Positions 48,960-62,500 of a DNA stretch of 62,500 bases are shown one piece after another. Source of the stretch: Chrysomallon squamiferum (taxonomy: Eukaryota > Mollusca > Gastropoda > Neomphalida > Peltospiridae). The stretch spans positions 22,516,415-22,578,914 of the forward strand of contig CM022679.1 in NCBI GenBank assembly GCA_012295275.1. The letters are read 5' to 3'. Both the position numbers and the translations under genes were made by a program. A model generated the notes under the pieces. That model was not told where the DNA came from and made no database searches. It saw nothing but the letters and a program-made list of their open reading frames with translations. The number at the start of each line of letters is the position of its first letter. The first letter of the stretch is position 1.

Positions 48960-51900
48960 AATTTTTGTTAAAAAAGCACTATGAAAATGCAAAAATTTCT
49001 GGGTTAAATACGTAAAATGAAACAAAAATAAATTTTAATTTATCTGCGTGTCATAAGAAGAAATAATAAATAAATAAATAAATAAAAACCCAACAAATTA
49101 CTAAGTTTCAAATAAAAGTTAATAATAATAATAATTAAGTTCATAATGTCAACGGAAATGGTGGTGGTGCTAAACGTTTTATAAATATTACATAAATAGA
49201 GTTAGCTATTTTCTTTATCGTCTGTTTTTATTTTATTTTATTTTATTTTATTTTATTTTATTTTATTTTATTATTATTATTATTATTTTTTTTTTTTACC
49301 GTTACTGTGACCGAATAGTTTTCAAATACCATATTTTTAATATTTGATTATATTTAGTTGTCATTCATGTTGATGTGATGCTATTTTTATTGTTATTATT
49401 CTGCTGGTGTCTGATATATCAGTGCGTGCGTGGCTGTTGTTTTGCTTTCTTCTGTGTTTTCTTGTTTTCCTTTTTTACTTTCTTTCTTTCGGTTTTTTAT
49501 TTGTTGGGTTTTTCTTTTCTTTTCTTTTTAAATTGTTGTTGTTATAATCTGTAGAAACATTCGCAAATCGTGCACAGAAAATTAATTCAAATAATTAATA
49601 ACTGACCAACAAACATAATTACATTTTACCTAGAAATGTTAAGAATGAAACTAGTAATTATTTGCAACATATTCTTTACTTAAGATATCTATACAACATA
49701 TTAAACACGTAAATAATTCAGTTAAAGATTTATGTCAATAAACTACTCTATGTGCAGGTAAATCCCAAACCACTTAGTTTGCACCAAGGTGAAGCTAGTT
49801 ACTTTGACGATGTCATAACCGTCAAATGAAATGTAAATTGATCACCAATCGCAGGTACAGATTATAAATATAACCGTATACAAGAAAACTGTTATCAGCG
49901 TCAGAATCAGAGCAGACGTCAAAACAGGAAGAGGAAAATAAAAATAAAAATAACAAAAACAAAAATACACAACGATTCATTTAAATAATATTGATATTGT
50001 TTTATTACTGTTTATTATTTTAAAAAACTGATTCAGAAATGATAAATTAACATAACTTCTTGTGTAATAATCAAGAAGAACCGAGAAATTGGATTGTGTG
50101 GAATTTCGATTTGCATTTCTTATGTAAATAATGAGCATAGTTATATAACTATTATTTATATGAATTAACTTGAAGAAAAATAATAAATGAAAAAGATTGT
50201 AAGTGGTAAAAATAAATAAATAAATAAATAAATGATACCATCAACAACTACATAAATTAAACTAAAATAGAAAGATAGATAGATAAATAAATAAATAAAT
50301 ATTTAATTTGAAAAAATAATAATAAAGCAGAGAATTGTACAATATACGTATTCTGGTGATGTCTGTATTTAAAAGAGTATACGGGTTGTTTTATGTATTG
50401 ATTTATTTCTTTATTTATTTCTATTAATGTATTTTCTTGTTATTAATTTATAAATTTATTTTTCATTATTTTATTTTATTTCATTGTATTAAAGTTATTT
50501 ATTTATTTATTTATTTACTGATTATTTCATTCGTTTTAAAATATTTATTATTTGTTTTCCCAATTATTTTAAAATTTATTTATAATTACTAATTATTTTA
50601 TTAATATTTTTTTCATTTTATTTCTTTATTGTTATCATCATCATCATTAACAATATTAATAATTAATTTTAAATAAATAAACAAATAAATTATAATAACA
50701 ACAGAGCAAAAACAATCAGCAGACGTCAAAACACGAAGAGGGAAATAAAAGTAAAAATACCAAGATAAAAAGAATAAAAACAAAAATACACGCAGAATCA
50801 TTAAAATAATAATGCTATTGTTTTATTACTGTTTATTATTTAAAAAAAACTCAATCAGAAATGATAAATTAACATAATTTCCTATGTAAAAATCCAGAAG
50901 AACCGAGAAATTGGATTGTGTGGAATTTCGATATGCATTTCTTATGAAAATAATGAGCATAGTGAAAAATAAAAACTGCTATTTATATGAATTAATTGAA
51001 AGAAAAATAACAACGGAAAAAGATTGTAAGTGGTAAAATTAAATAAATAAATAAATAAATAAATGATAACATCAACAACTACATAAATTAAACTAAAATA
51101 AAAAGATAGATAAATAAATAAATAATTATTTAATTTGAAAAAACAATTAATAATAAACGGGGAGTTGTACAACATATGCTAGTGATGTCTGTATTTAAAA
51201 GATTATACGGGTTGTTTTAAGGCATGGATTTATTTATTTCTATTAATGTATGTTCTTGTTATTAATTTATAAATTTGTTTTTCATTATTTTATTTTATTT
51301 TATTTTATTAAACTTATTTATTTATTTTTTATATATATTTGTTTATTTACTGATTATTTCATTCGTTTGAAAACATTTTATTATTTATTTTACCAAACAT
51401 TTTAAAATTTATTTATTATTACTAATTATTTTATTAATATTTTATTCATTTTATTTGTTTATTGTTATCATCATCATCATCATCATTAACAATATTAATT
51501 ATTAATTCTAAATAAATAAATTACAATAACAACACAGCAAAAACAACCAGTAAATGAAATTTTACATAAACTATTAAAATAACTATTTTGACCTAGAGTA
51601 GCACTCACTCAGTCCTAGTCGCTCATAATATTGATTATAGCGATAAAACAAAAGAATATGATGAAAGATATGAAAATAAAATATATCAGGATGATTATGA
51701 ATGATTTGCAGATATATTTAAAATGTCTAGATTAAATAAATGCCGCCTAAATCAGCAAGATAAGACAACTGAAAGGATGTATGTCTATCTGAGACGCCAT
51801 CTTGAAGAATCGATACTACTAGGTCGTCAAGGTCAGATTATGGTCTTCCCCAAATATCATTTCTATTTTTAAAATGATTTACTGCTGTTTGAAAATTTAG

Positions 51901-52060
51901 TGAAATTTAATATCACAGACTGGACAAAAAAAAAAAAAGCCTGCGTATCATAAATCCATAACTATTGAAATTATATAAATTACAAATAAATAAATAAAAC
52001 AATGATAATAATAATAATAAAGCAGGTAATTAATTGTCTTAGTGCATCGATTTAATTTGT

Positions 52061-52103
<43 letters not shown>

Positions 52104-53185
52104 TTGCAACTAGTTTATGTCGTTCTTATTATTAATTTATAAATTTATTTTATTTATTTATTTTTTATTAATAATATTAACTATTTGTTCTTTCATAATC
52201 ATCATCACACTCATTTTACCACAAAATCAAAGATAAATATAAAAACAAGTTGTTTTTCACTTCGTATTATTCTTACCTAAATCGTCGGTTATATAACACT
52301 ACATGAAGTATTCTGATAATGGTACAAATTCTGGATGAACAAAACCGAAATTTCAGTTTTTGTACATTTTAACACTGTTCTCTAAGAACTTGACATGCGG
52401 CATTCTAACTGGGCAAAAATTAAGCAAGCAGTTGTGGAGGTCTGTTTTATGGAAAAGATTAATGCATTAGGACCGCAAGTTTATTAACTCATAGAGTAAA
52501 TGAAGTTATTATTATTTTCCCCAAATATTCAAAAATCGAACGTTCTGCTGTTGTTTTTCTCAGTCAGTATTTGATTATTTTATATAAACATGAGAAGAAC
52601 GTAAAAAGAATAAAATAGTCAATATTTAGATTATTTATTTCTTTATTTATTTGATTATTTTTTCATAGTTTCTTTCCTTTATTTATTCAAACTGTTTCCT
52701 TATTACTAATAATTTATATATTTATTTGATTTTAATTATTATTATGAATTTTTATGAAGTTATTACAAAATGTTAAACAAAATATTATTATTATTACTGT
52801 TGTTATTGTTGTTGTTTTTGTTGTTATAATTGTCATTATTATTATTATTATTGTTCTTGTTATTGCTGTTGTTGTTGTTGTTGTTGTGATTGCATGCATA
52901 AATAAATGGAAAAAACCCACCAGAGAATGTGTCACTGTAAGTGTTAGAAACTAGGAATTATTCTCAAGATATGACTCATTTGATTTCATTTCTGCCATGT
53001 TAAATCGATGATAACCTACTTCAAAATGAAATGAAACTAGATTTATCAACACATTTACTTATTACTTCTGTGCTCTGATAAATAGGCAATTTACTCAGTT
53101 ACAGTTGCTTATTAATAAAATGCTACAAGAATACATATATTTACTGCACTTTTTTTAACACTATAACATTGATAAATGAGGATGA
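48960..53185. other. AT-rich duplicated spacer with a decayed start exon
   Basis: The 49.55-50.4 and 50.7-51.3 kb sections are tandem copies of the approximately 1 kb AT-rich repeat also at 35.46 and 37.5 kb. (TTTTA)n lies at 49210-49270 and (TTTA)n at 52055-52105. 52260-52480 resembles part of the 38.7-38.9 kb arm. No gene was found except the remnant at 51785-51851. Confidence 0.5.
51785..51851 (-). pseudogene. Decayed promoter plus first-exon cassette
   Basis: KappaB-like GGGGAAGACC (51842-51851), ataatctgacc, then CTTCAAG-ATG (51800) reading M-A-S-Q-I. The donor position reads gacatac instead of ggtaaat, so splicing is probably lost. Confidence 0.55.
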
Positions 53186-53189
53186 TAAA

Positions 53190-53530
53190 TCAACAGATAT
53201 AACATTTAATTCTTGCAATTGATTCATTCGGCATATTTTCAATCTTTACATCTTCCTTGTCATTACCAATCATTTCGGATTCATCCTCTATAACTATTTC
53301 TAATCTATTTGAATTCCTGTGTTTGTACTTTTTGGGAACAGGTTTAACAGTTACATGTCGTAAAGTATAATTCCGTCCTTGTTTCAAATTTTTCGCGTTA
53401 TGCATGGCTCGAGGACTGTGAGCTGTTTCATACTTTATGTATTGAAGTTTAATCAATCTGTATCGTTTTCCACGTTTGCTGATGAGTTCTGTGTTGGACA
53501 CAATTCTACCATAAAATATTTAGTCTTTTC
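53190..53530 (-). pseudogene. RPA-like OB-fold exon, truncated
   Basis: Close relative of the 41 kb copy (YRLIKLQYIKY, TAHSPRAMHNAKN, DESEMIGNDKEDV). An in-frame TAA near its start, a deletion removing GLIDA and truncation after SIARIK make it non-functional. The acceptor site has the same CAA change as the 41 kb copy. Confidence 0.8.
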
Positions 53531-54220
53531 CCTTCTAAAAATTTGAAACAAACAAGAATATCACTGGTGTTCAGCTGGCATTACCAATAACTACTGCTGC
53601 TACAGCTACATATATTACTACTTTTATTCCCACCACAATTACAACTGCAACTACGATTATTAGTCATGATAGCAGTAGAAGTACCTCTGTTACAAAAATA
53701 ATAACAAAAATAGAATAGAAGTGTAATTCACTCCAGTCAGAAGATCTGCATCTTATAATTTTAATCTTAATCACGTACGAGATGTCACAAAGGAAGACTC
53801 CACTTGTCCCGCATTTCGTCCCCGCCCTCCACATTAATAATAATAAACAATCAAACAAGTGAAATAAAATGAAATAAAATAAACATTAATAAGTATTGTA
53901 TTAAAATAATTAATCTGACTTAAAGTTACACTCACTGAAATGTCGTTTTTTAGCATATATAACATAAAGACAAATAAAGATAAAAAAAAAAAAGAAGAAA
54001 CAAGTTTGCAAGACGATTTTGAATGATTTGACGATAAAAGAATCCCATATGTATCCAAAAAGCTAAGATTACGTTACTGTTATTTTCTCCAAATATTCAA
54101 AAGTCGAATATTCTGTTGTTATTTTTCTCCTTCAGCATGTGATGTACTTTATATAAGCATGAGAAGAACATAAAGAATAAAACAATTAATTTTTAGATTT
54201 ATTAAACGGAAAGAAATGCC

Positions 54221-54245
54221 TATCTGTTCGAGACGCTATCTTGAA
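54221..54245 (-). pseudogene. Remnant of a start exon (ATG to ATA)
   Basis: TTCAAG-ATA-GCGTCTCGAACAG followed by ataggc instead of a GT donor: both start codon and donor are lost. Confidence 0.5.
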
Positions 54246-54539
54246 GAAACGATACTAACTATTAATAATAATAATAGTAATAATAATAATAATAATAATA
54301 TTAATAATAATAGTAATAGTAAAATAGATTTATGTTTCATGGCATAAAGCATTAAGACAACAATTTCATAAATGTATTTGGTATACACTTCCTTAACAAG
54401 TAATAAAAAAAACAATAAATAATAGCATTATGAAAATAAAAGTACAAATTGTAAAATTACTAAGTTTCGGATAAGAAATAATAATTGCGCTTGTAATTTC
54501 ATCTGGAACACTATCGATGAAATACATCTTATAAATATT

Positions 54540-54645
54540 ATGTAAACGTAGCAGCAGTAGTAGTTGTGGTGGGAATAAAAGTAGTAATATATGTAGCTGT
54601 AGCAGCAGTAGTTATTGGTAATGCCAGCTGAACACCAGTCTTTTT
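54540..54645. repeat. Copy of the TAC/TAG-rich intronic block
   Basis: Inverted relative to the copies at 41.6 and 53.6 kb; includes ggtaatgccagctgaacacc in common with them. Confidence 0.6.
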
Positions 54646-54947
54646 TCATTGTTACAGTTACTGTTCGCCAGTAGTTTTTACAAAGTAACTCCATACATAA
54701 TATTGCAATCATGCCAGGATTAACATTTTCTGTCAGTGATACAATTGCCATTCGAAAGAAATATAAATTTACATGAACACAAATGAGTTTTCTCTTTTAC
54801 ATGTTGAATAAATCACACACACACACACAGACAGTGTGTGTATGGGGTGTGGGTGAGAGGGACAGAGAAACAAATAATAAGTTTAGATTAAACTATAAAA
54901 TTCACTGAGATATTAAGGTAATGAAATTCACTACTCATTAATCTTAC

Positions 54948-55909
54948 CATTCATTTGCTGAAATCTGTTCTCTTTATTGTTGTGTTTCACTACTTCACCG
55001 CAGTCATTAATTCCAGAAGCATTAAAGCTCGTTTGTTGACTTTGATCACGAGCTTCCAAGGTTTCATTGCTTTGTTCTTGACTCTGCTCATTTTGTTTTC
55101 CCGTATCTATAGGAAATTAAACATGAGTATTCAAACGAAAATAACGAAAACAATATATATATAAGTACATACACATACGTAAGTGAATGACTAAATACAA
55201 AGAACGAATCTATACAAATCTTTAAAAACATTTAGCATTAATAGTTATTATTGATTAATTTTCTTAAATAATGATAATTGCAGAGAGGAAACCCATAGCC
55301 ATGACACCTCGACTACTTTTAATTATTAGCAGCAAAACTGTTTTAACAAAAACCTGCCCATAGACACGAAATAATATAAAACATTTGTTTATCTTTCTTT
55401 TCTTTTTTTAACCCAAGCAATGAGACTTGGATTTCAAACCTAGAATTATAAAATTAAATTTAATAAATAGAATTTTACATGCTAAAGCAGATTGTTTAAT
55501 ATTTATAATAAGATTTTGAAATTATTAACTTACTGTAATATTTTTTGACAACAGTTTTGTTCACTGTGCACTGTTGTATGTTGCCTTTACAATGAATCAT
55601 GGATGTATTTGTTTTCGTTTAAATATGACATCCAACTGAAATATACATATATACATACACATATATATACGTATACATATTTGTACACACAAATAGAGAT
55701 ACACATTTCTACATACCAAAAAGAAATGCAATGAAATAAAACTATTAACTATTGACCTTAATTAACTGACTCCAAAGAAGCATCATTATTATTATATATT
55801 TGATTTACTTGTAAAAATTATAATCAAATGTAGACATACACAGAAACACACATGCGCGCGCGCGCACACACACACACACAGAGACAAACACACACACAAA
55901 CACACACAT

Positions 55910-55940
<31 letters not shown>

Positions 55941-56799
55941 CAGAAAACACATTGATAGGTATAGATATATACAGACAACACATAGATAGGTATAGATATA
56001 TAAAGACAACACATAAATAGGTATACACACATACTTACACAGAGAAGGGAATTGCAATGAAATAAAAATATTTTTGAACAAGAAATCGAGTAAAATCTTA
56101 GAGTGAAAGAGAGACAGCCTTGCTAACGCGATTCCTTGACCTTAATTAATTAACTCCACAGAAGCTTCATTATTATTATATATTTGATTTCCTTGTAAAA
56201 ATTATAATCAAATGTCCAACCGAACTAACTGGAAGTCCGATTATTACAAATACAGTGGTACCTTGACATATGAGTTTAATTTGTTCCGTGACTGAGCTCG
56301 TAACTCAATTTGTTAGTATATTAAATCAATTTACCCACATTAAATTAACTGAAATACCATTAATCCATTACAGCCCACATTTATTTATTTATTTTTTTTT
56401 TTTTTTTTTTGTAACATGTTTTAAATAAGAAAAATGTATTTTTAAATGACAAATATTGTATAAAAACAAAATAAAAGAGAACGCAAAGAAATAAATTGGT
56501 TTTGTAAAGTGTATTTATCTTCGAGAGATGACATATTATTTTAACGCCTTTGGATGGAGTTACAGCCTTTATCGACTCCTTCTGCTTCAGTATGGTACTA
56601 TGCTCGTGCTACCTAGTCAAATCGACTGCATGCATACCTCGTTCATATTTTTCTATGATTTCATGCTTTAATTCAATGGACATCATCCGCTTCTTCTTCT
56701 CGGCACTATCCTTTGCACTCACTTTCTTAAGACTCATGGTTAGAAAAAATAAAATTATACTACTTCTACTACTACTGCTACCACTAGTAATAATAACAA

Positions 56800-56834
<35 letters not shown>

Positions 56835-57764
56835 ATAATAATAATAATAATGATTATGATGATCATCATTTTGATAATAGTTTTATTTGTAGCATATACA
56901 GATGTTTTTTGTTGAATGGTTCTTGTTTTTTTATTGATAATCTTTTGTGGAACGTTAAAATATGCACAGGGTGCCCTCCTTTCTTACTCTGCAGGTACTT
57001 AATAAAGATGAGTATGAAGAAATTTGTTAGCCAGTTAGTCAGCGTCCAAGTTTAGAAATATACTTGGTGAGTGTGCATTGTGATCACGTAATCTAACACT
57101 TAGAACCTGAATTAATGAGTACAATTCATTAGGTAATTAAAATTGAGGACTGTTACCAACATACTTAAAATATTGTATCGGTCTTGAATCTCAGCAAAAG
57201 TTTCATATAATATATCTAATTGGTTTAAAACCACACGGGAAACGCTGTGCTCATTCTGAAAAATGTCGAAAACAAATCACTATCTCATTAGGAAAAATAC
57301 CAGCGAATTCTCTTCAGATTAAAAATGCATAAAATCCTTCGTAATAACAGAGGCGTGAGCATAGTTTGCACCGCCGCCCGCTAAGGTCTTCACACAAAAT
57401 GCAACATATTGCACAGTAACTCCCTCTTAACTATACATGTATGGTGTATGTATTAGCAACTAGCGGATCATTATAATATTTCTTTCACATGCTCAAATAG
57501 AGTAGCCTTTAAACACAGACCGAACATACTTGAATTTTGAATGAAAAAGAAACCCACAATTTATAAAAGAAGAGTTAAAATCGAAACTAGATCATTCTCA
57601 AGATAAAGCAACTGTGATTTTACTTCTTTTATATATATTTCCAAGTCTAATTATCACATATACACTTTAATATAGAGGCAAAAAATTCTGTTTAAGCTGC
57701 TTATTAGAGAAGTAATAAAATTAATACATATAACACTAAAAGATTTACCTGTCTGAGACGCCAT
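54948..57764 (-). CDS. Unit A gene fragment: start exon, defective exon, 159 nt exon
   Basis: 57749-57764 is an intact 16 nt start exon (M-A-S-Q-T). 55534-55635 is the copy of the 99 nt pre-CARD exon, but TCA has become TAA at its fifth codon. 54948-55106 (159 nt, phase 1-1, donor gtaagatt) encodes a Gln/Glu/Asn-rich segment ending in a motif FNASGINDCGEVV. Because all exons are phase 1-1, skipping the defective exon would keep the frame. No downstream partner exon was found before the OB-fold pseudogene at 53.5 kb. Confidence 0.45.
56253..56740 (-). mobile_element. Tigger-type element with transposase N-terminus remnant
   Basis: Begins CAGTGGTACCTTGACATATG. On the minus strand it reads KKVSAKDSAEKKKRM and then HEIIEKYERGMHAVDLTR, the helix-turn-helix start of Tigger transposases. 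The rest is deleted. Confidence 0.8.
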
Positions 57765-57900
57765 CTTGAAACTCTTAGTGTTGCCTGTACTGATGATATA
57801 ATAACCAACTAATAACATAATTTGTATCAGTGACACTTTGGTCTCTTAAATCATAATAAACAAGCATAATGTGCACATGCGCATGCGTTTATGAGATTAA
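57749..57900 (-). promoter_or_regulatory. Start exon and upstream region of unit A
   Basis: ATG at 57764 in TTTCAAG-ATG-GCGTCTC. An NRF-1-like atgcgcatgcgt lies about 120 bp upstream (near 57879-57890), as in the 48.5 kb copy. Confidence 0.5.
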
Positions 57901-58272
57901 TATATCGCTCATACAATACTTTCAATATTTAATTTACACATTTGTGTATGCACATGTATTATATGTCATATACGTCTTATAAATATTATGCACGTACGTA
58001 TCTGTTGTTTTTATCGTCTATTGTTTTCATATTACAGTTATATATTGCTTTAAGAAGGGAAAGAAAAATAATGTATATAGTAAAGAAAAGTAATAATAAT
58101 AAAGAATTAAGACAACACGATGATAAATCAATATTTGATTTACATTTCCTTAATAAATAATAACAAAAATTATAACAAAAAGCATTATGAAAATGTACAA
58201 ATTTCTGGGTTAAACACGTAAAATGAAACAAAAATAAATTTTAATTTATTTGCGTGTCATAAGAAGAAATAA

Positions 58273-58315
<43 letters not shown>

Positions 58316-58419
58316 AACCCAACAAATTACTAAGTTTCAAATAAAACTTAATAATAATAATAATTAAGTTCGTAATGTCATAATATTAGAACTATTCATA
58401 ATATTAGAACTATTCGATT

Positions 58420-58905
58420 GAGAGCTTCGTAATTTTTATCACTGGAGCCAGAGGGATAAAAGATCATAGTTAGGAGTCAAGCATTTATTTTGCAAGAGCA
58501 GTATATTAATGCTGAAACTAGTACTATTACTATCCATAGCTACCACTATTTCATAACTACTTCTGCTACTGCTGCATCTATTACTAAAAATATTCCCACC
58601 ATCACTACTACTACAACTATTAGTCGTGATAGTAGTACAGGTATCTCTGTTACACTATCACTATTAATTATTATCACCGACTATTATGACTATTGTAAAA
58701 AGCGATAGCTGCAGCATTAGTAGAAACTTGTTCTGCTGTCTTATTTGCATGTCACACTCATTTAATATACACGATTGACAGTGTTCTGTTTCTTCGTATT
58801 TTTGGAGGGTGGGTTTGTTCCTTACTAAATTATTCTAAACTAAATTTGATAAATTATGTATTTAAGTAATCTAAGATTGTTAGTTCCAGAAGATTAAGTT
58901 AACAG
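58420..58905. repeat. Intronic block downstream of CARD exon 2, inverted at 13.31-13.87 kb
   Basis: Nearly identical over about 480 bp to the reverse complement of 13310-13870, including the gattgagagcttcgtaattt edge. It links the plus-strand OB-fold gene with the CARD unit. Confidence 0.8.
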
Positions 58906-58943
58906 TAAATAATATCTGCAATAAAACATTCAAAACCTCTTAC

Positions 58944-59940
<997 letters not shown>

Positions 59941-59949
59941 CCACAAAAC

Positions 59950-61520
59950 ACAAAGGAATAATAATAATAATAATAATCATGAAATGAAACAGAAGCCTGA
60001 TTCGCGAAAGTCAAAAACCTAAAATCTTGATCATATAAGTTTTAGTTTTTGATTTCGTTATTTTTTTCAATATTGCCATCTTGGGAAAGGCAACCCTGTA
60101 AAAAATATTTAAGGTACGTGATTTTATAAATCAAGACGCTGTTTGACTCCTCCGCCGAGCTCACGTGTATCATCATTGTCGCCTGTTACCTCAGAAACAA
60201 ATACTTAGACAACAAAGAATCTTTTGTGTTACTCAACGTGTGCTGAAGCTTAACCACAACCGTGGTACAGAGATGTAGTCAGGTCTGTTTAAATTATAAG
60301 GCTAACATAAATTTCCAGTTTTGATATTTCAAGACGCAACAAATCATTTGATACAAAGCTGACTCCAAAGAGGTGTCACATTACATACAATTCACTGTAC
60401 AATAAAAAATTGAATAAACAAAATTTATACATTATAATAATAATAAAAAAATTGAATAAACAATATTTCTACATTTTCTTTCTTTTTTTCTGACTCTTTA
60501 TAACAAAAATATAATTTTTTAATTTGACATAATAAATTGTACAGTATTCAATTTATGCTTTTTTTTTTTTGAGGTGGGGTGGGGTGGGGTAATTATATTC
60601 ATCAATAAAACAGCCGTTAAAATTTAATTAAAATAACTGTTACCACTTCTTTGTGATATATATATATATATATTTTAAATAATTCATACATTATTAACAT
60701 GTTTCTCTAAAAGAAACTAAATATTAATAAAGTTATTAAAAAGAATACCAATAATTTACAAAAAACAAAACAAACACAATGAAATCAAAAACAGGTTTTG
60801 TCAAAGACCTAATATAATTATTTCATCATTAGATTTCATCATACCTGTACATTTATACTAGAATAATAACTGATTAAAACAAAAACATTCTGAAAAACAC
60901 CAGAGACAAATAAGAACGGTATAATCTAGAAAAATGAGATGTCCAGCTACAAGCAGAAATTGTTTTACTTCTATGTATTGTACATGACAAATCTCATTAA
61001 CAACATCGAATTTAAACATCAACTGTTTCGATTTTAAAGTGTTTATTTTGATGCATATTATATAAAAAAAAGAAAATATTTTAAAGAACAGTAATATTGA
61101 AATAAAGATGCATTTTTATCTCTAAAATAGTTTTATCTTTCAGTGTTTAATAACAGTAATTTTAGCATCTAGAAAGTTGATTAAAAAATGTCCCACAAAT
61201 CAAATATATATATATATATAATTTAAAAATAAAAAATCCCAGCATCTAGAAAGTTGATTAAAATGTCCCCCACATTAATAATAATCAATGAAATGAGTTA
61301 AAACGAAATACAAATAATTGAAATTTTATACACACTGTATTAAAGTAACTATTTTGACATAGAACTGCATTCACTGAAATCGCGTTCCATGGCATATACT
61401 AATAATATAAAGATATATGGAAAAATGACGAATCAAGTTCACAAGATGATTATGGATAAAAGAAAAATATGTATCCAAAATGTTCTGATTAAATCAATGT
61501 TAGTTAAATAATCGCGAAAA
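59950..61520. other. AT-rich intron or spacer
   Basis: 60000-60080 is homologous to 45500-45560 upstream of the unit B CARD. 60150-60290 has GC-richer sequence with CACGTG-like and cacaaccgtgg sites, partly matching the reverse complement of 33610-33720. The rest is AT-rich without a coding pattern. Confidence 0.45.
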
Positions 61521-61527
61521 ATCCTAC

Positions 61528-61543
61528 CTCTCTCAGACGCCAT
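61528..61543 (-). CDS. 16 nt start exon (M-A-S-E-R)
   Basis: ATG GCG TCT GAG AGA G with donor gtaggatt, preceded by CAACTTCAAG. Phase 1 end. It could join the CARD exon pair of unit A if an acceptor is available. Confidence 0.55.
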
Positions 61544-61964
61544 CTTGAAGTTGAAATGAGGTGAGTATGTCAATCACTGGTATCTGTCGGATATGCAACA
61601 GTAGTGTTGACCCTTGATGTCATCGACTGAAAGAAGAGAGCACGAGACGGAAAATGCAAAAGTCTGAGCAACTGCGAATGTAGATATTAACACTTAAAAT
61701 TCATCAAAACTTTAAACTTTAGCGCACCTGATAGTTATATACTGATATCTGAACTATAAACAGACATAAAAACAAGGTAATTAAAATGTCATATAGAATA
61801 TGTAAAGGAAAATATACAGTAGAAAATGTACTCTTACCTTAAGAGGGTTGCTGTGATCTAAGAGCGGGCCTCACAATCACGTAACAATACCTAGAGATAA
61901 GGTTTCATGTGGGAAATGCATCATATAACTGTATCAATAGGTTTTAGTCTTTTTGTTTTGTTGT

Positions 61965-62400
61965 TATTTTTCATACTGCCAGCTTATCAGTTAGTGTCAG
62001 CTATATACACTTCTGAGAAAAGTAGTGATACAAATAGTTTCCCGCGAAACAGCCACTTATGTCCGATAGAGTAGGCAACACGTGATAGCTCTATATGTTT
62101 GTTGGATAACACTGAAATCAGCGGATACCTATACATGTTTAAAACTGTTCAAATCTCGTTTTTGAAACTCTAAATGCAAAGGACGGAAAAATTGCACCAC
62201 TCAAAAATTCAAAATCAGTGACTGCCAGGACTTATATCTGTAAACATGATAATAATTATTTCTAAATTAAATAATTGAAAGATAAAATGTTTTATGTTTG
62301 CAACCTAAATAGAATTACGGAACAACCGACGAGTCATTAATAATTCCTAAGAGATACGTTCAGTCTAATTACCGGGCATAATTTATCCGCGTCTCGACCT
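61965..62400 (-). promoter_or_regulatory. Copy of the TATA/GTTTCGCGG promoter module
   Basis: GTTTCGCGGGAAAC (62037-62050), a weak TATA, and ATG at 61974 (M-K-N-N) in the same context (ctggcagt-ATG) as the 45.57 kb copy. The donor found there is lost here. Confidence 0.4.
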
Positions 62401-62500
62401 CGTCCGCAACATTAACAACAACAACAACAACAACAACAATAATAACAATAATAACAATAATAATAATAATAATCAATGAAATGAGTTAAGATGAAATAAA

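Larger units (their letters stand above)
46165..49140. repeat. Direct segmental duplication, copy 1 (partner 55.13-58.38 kb)
   Basis: Collinear homology including the 99 nt exon, paired 80 bp repeat, Tigger remnant, start exon and its upstream region. The left junction is at about 46165/55125: the 159 nt exon present at 54948-55106 is absent here and CARD sequence follows instead. Confidence 0.75.
55126..58380. repeat. Direct segmental duplication, copy 2 (partner 46.17-49.14 kb)
   Basis: See the partner. This copy has extra material, such as (ACT)n at 56800-56834 and a short insert near 57257-57380. Confidence 0.75.

Overview
The window looks like an intron-rich, AT-rich invertebrate genome. 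It has GT-AG mini-exons of about 50-110 nt, very many (CT)n, (CA)n, (ATT)n and (GATA)n arrays, a decayed LINE and Tigger-type DNA transposon remnants. I infer a lophotrochozoan, most likely a mollusc; a cephalopod would fit the microsatellite style, but nothing seen is diagnostic. No rRNA, tRNA or CRISPR was recognised.

The whole window reads as one recent, highly rearranged multigene locus built by tandem and inverted duplication. Left part (1-26 kb and 30-36.5 kb): two copies, in opposite orientation, of a gene made of small exons that are almost all symmetric phase 1-1. The left copy (+) is cut by the window edge. The right copy (-, 36,499 to 19,860) can be followed from a start exon through about 19 exons without an internal stop (about 456 codons). 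Its exons repeat a short alternating motif of the type G-x-I-x-N-S-x-I-x-V. Between the two copies lie an AID/APOBEC-like cytidine deaminase ORF (-, 12.0-12.7 kb), sitting in a segment bounded by about 130 bp inverted repeats, and an RPA70-like tandem OB-fold/zinc-ribbon gene (+, 14.07-15.31 kb) with one frame break.

Right part (40-62 kb, all -): two CARD-encoding exon pairs (44.5-45.4 kb and 58.9-59.9 kb), three decayed copies of the OB-fold exon, and repeated promoter plus first-exon cassettes. In the 48.5-41 kb unit the order is start exon, short exon, CARD exon 1, CARD exon 2, then OB-fold exon, with compatible phases. The ancestral gene was therefore plausibly a CARD fused to an RPA-like ssDNA-binding region. 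Several first exons are exactly 16 nt long (ATG plus four codons plus one base), so any of them can splice in frame to any 1-1 module.

Working hypothesis (inference): this is a diversifying innate-immune locus for nucleic-acid sensing. CARD adaptor modules, an RPA-like single-strand DNA-binding module and a DNA/RNA deaminase lie close together under promoters carrying kappaB-like, ATF/CRE-like and ISRE-like sites. Many units are broken (lost acceptor sites, stops, frameshifts), as expected for birth-and-death evolution.
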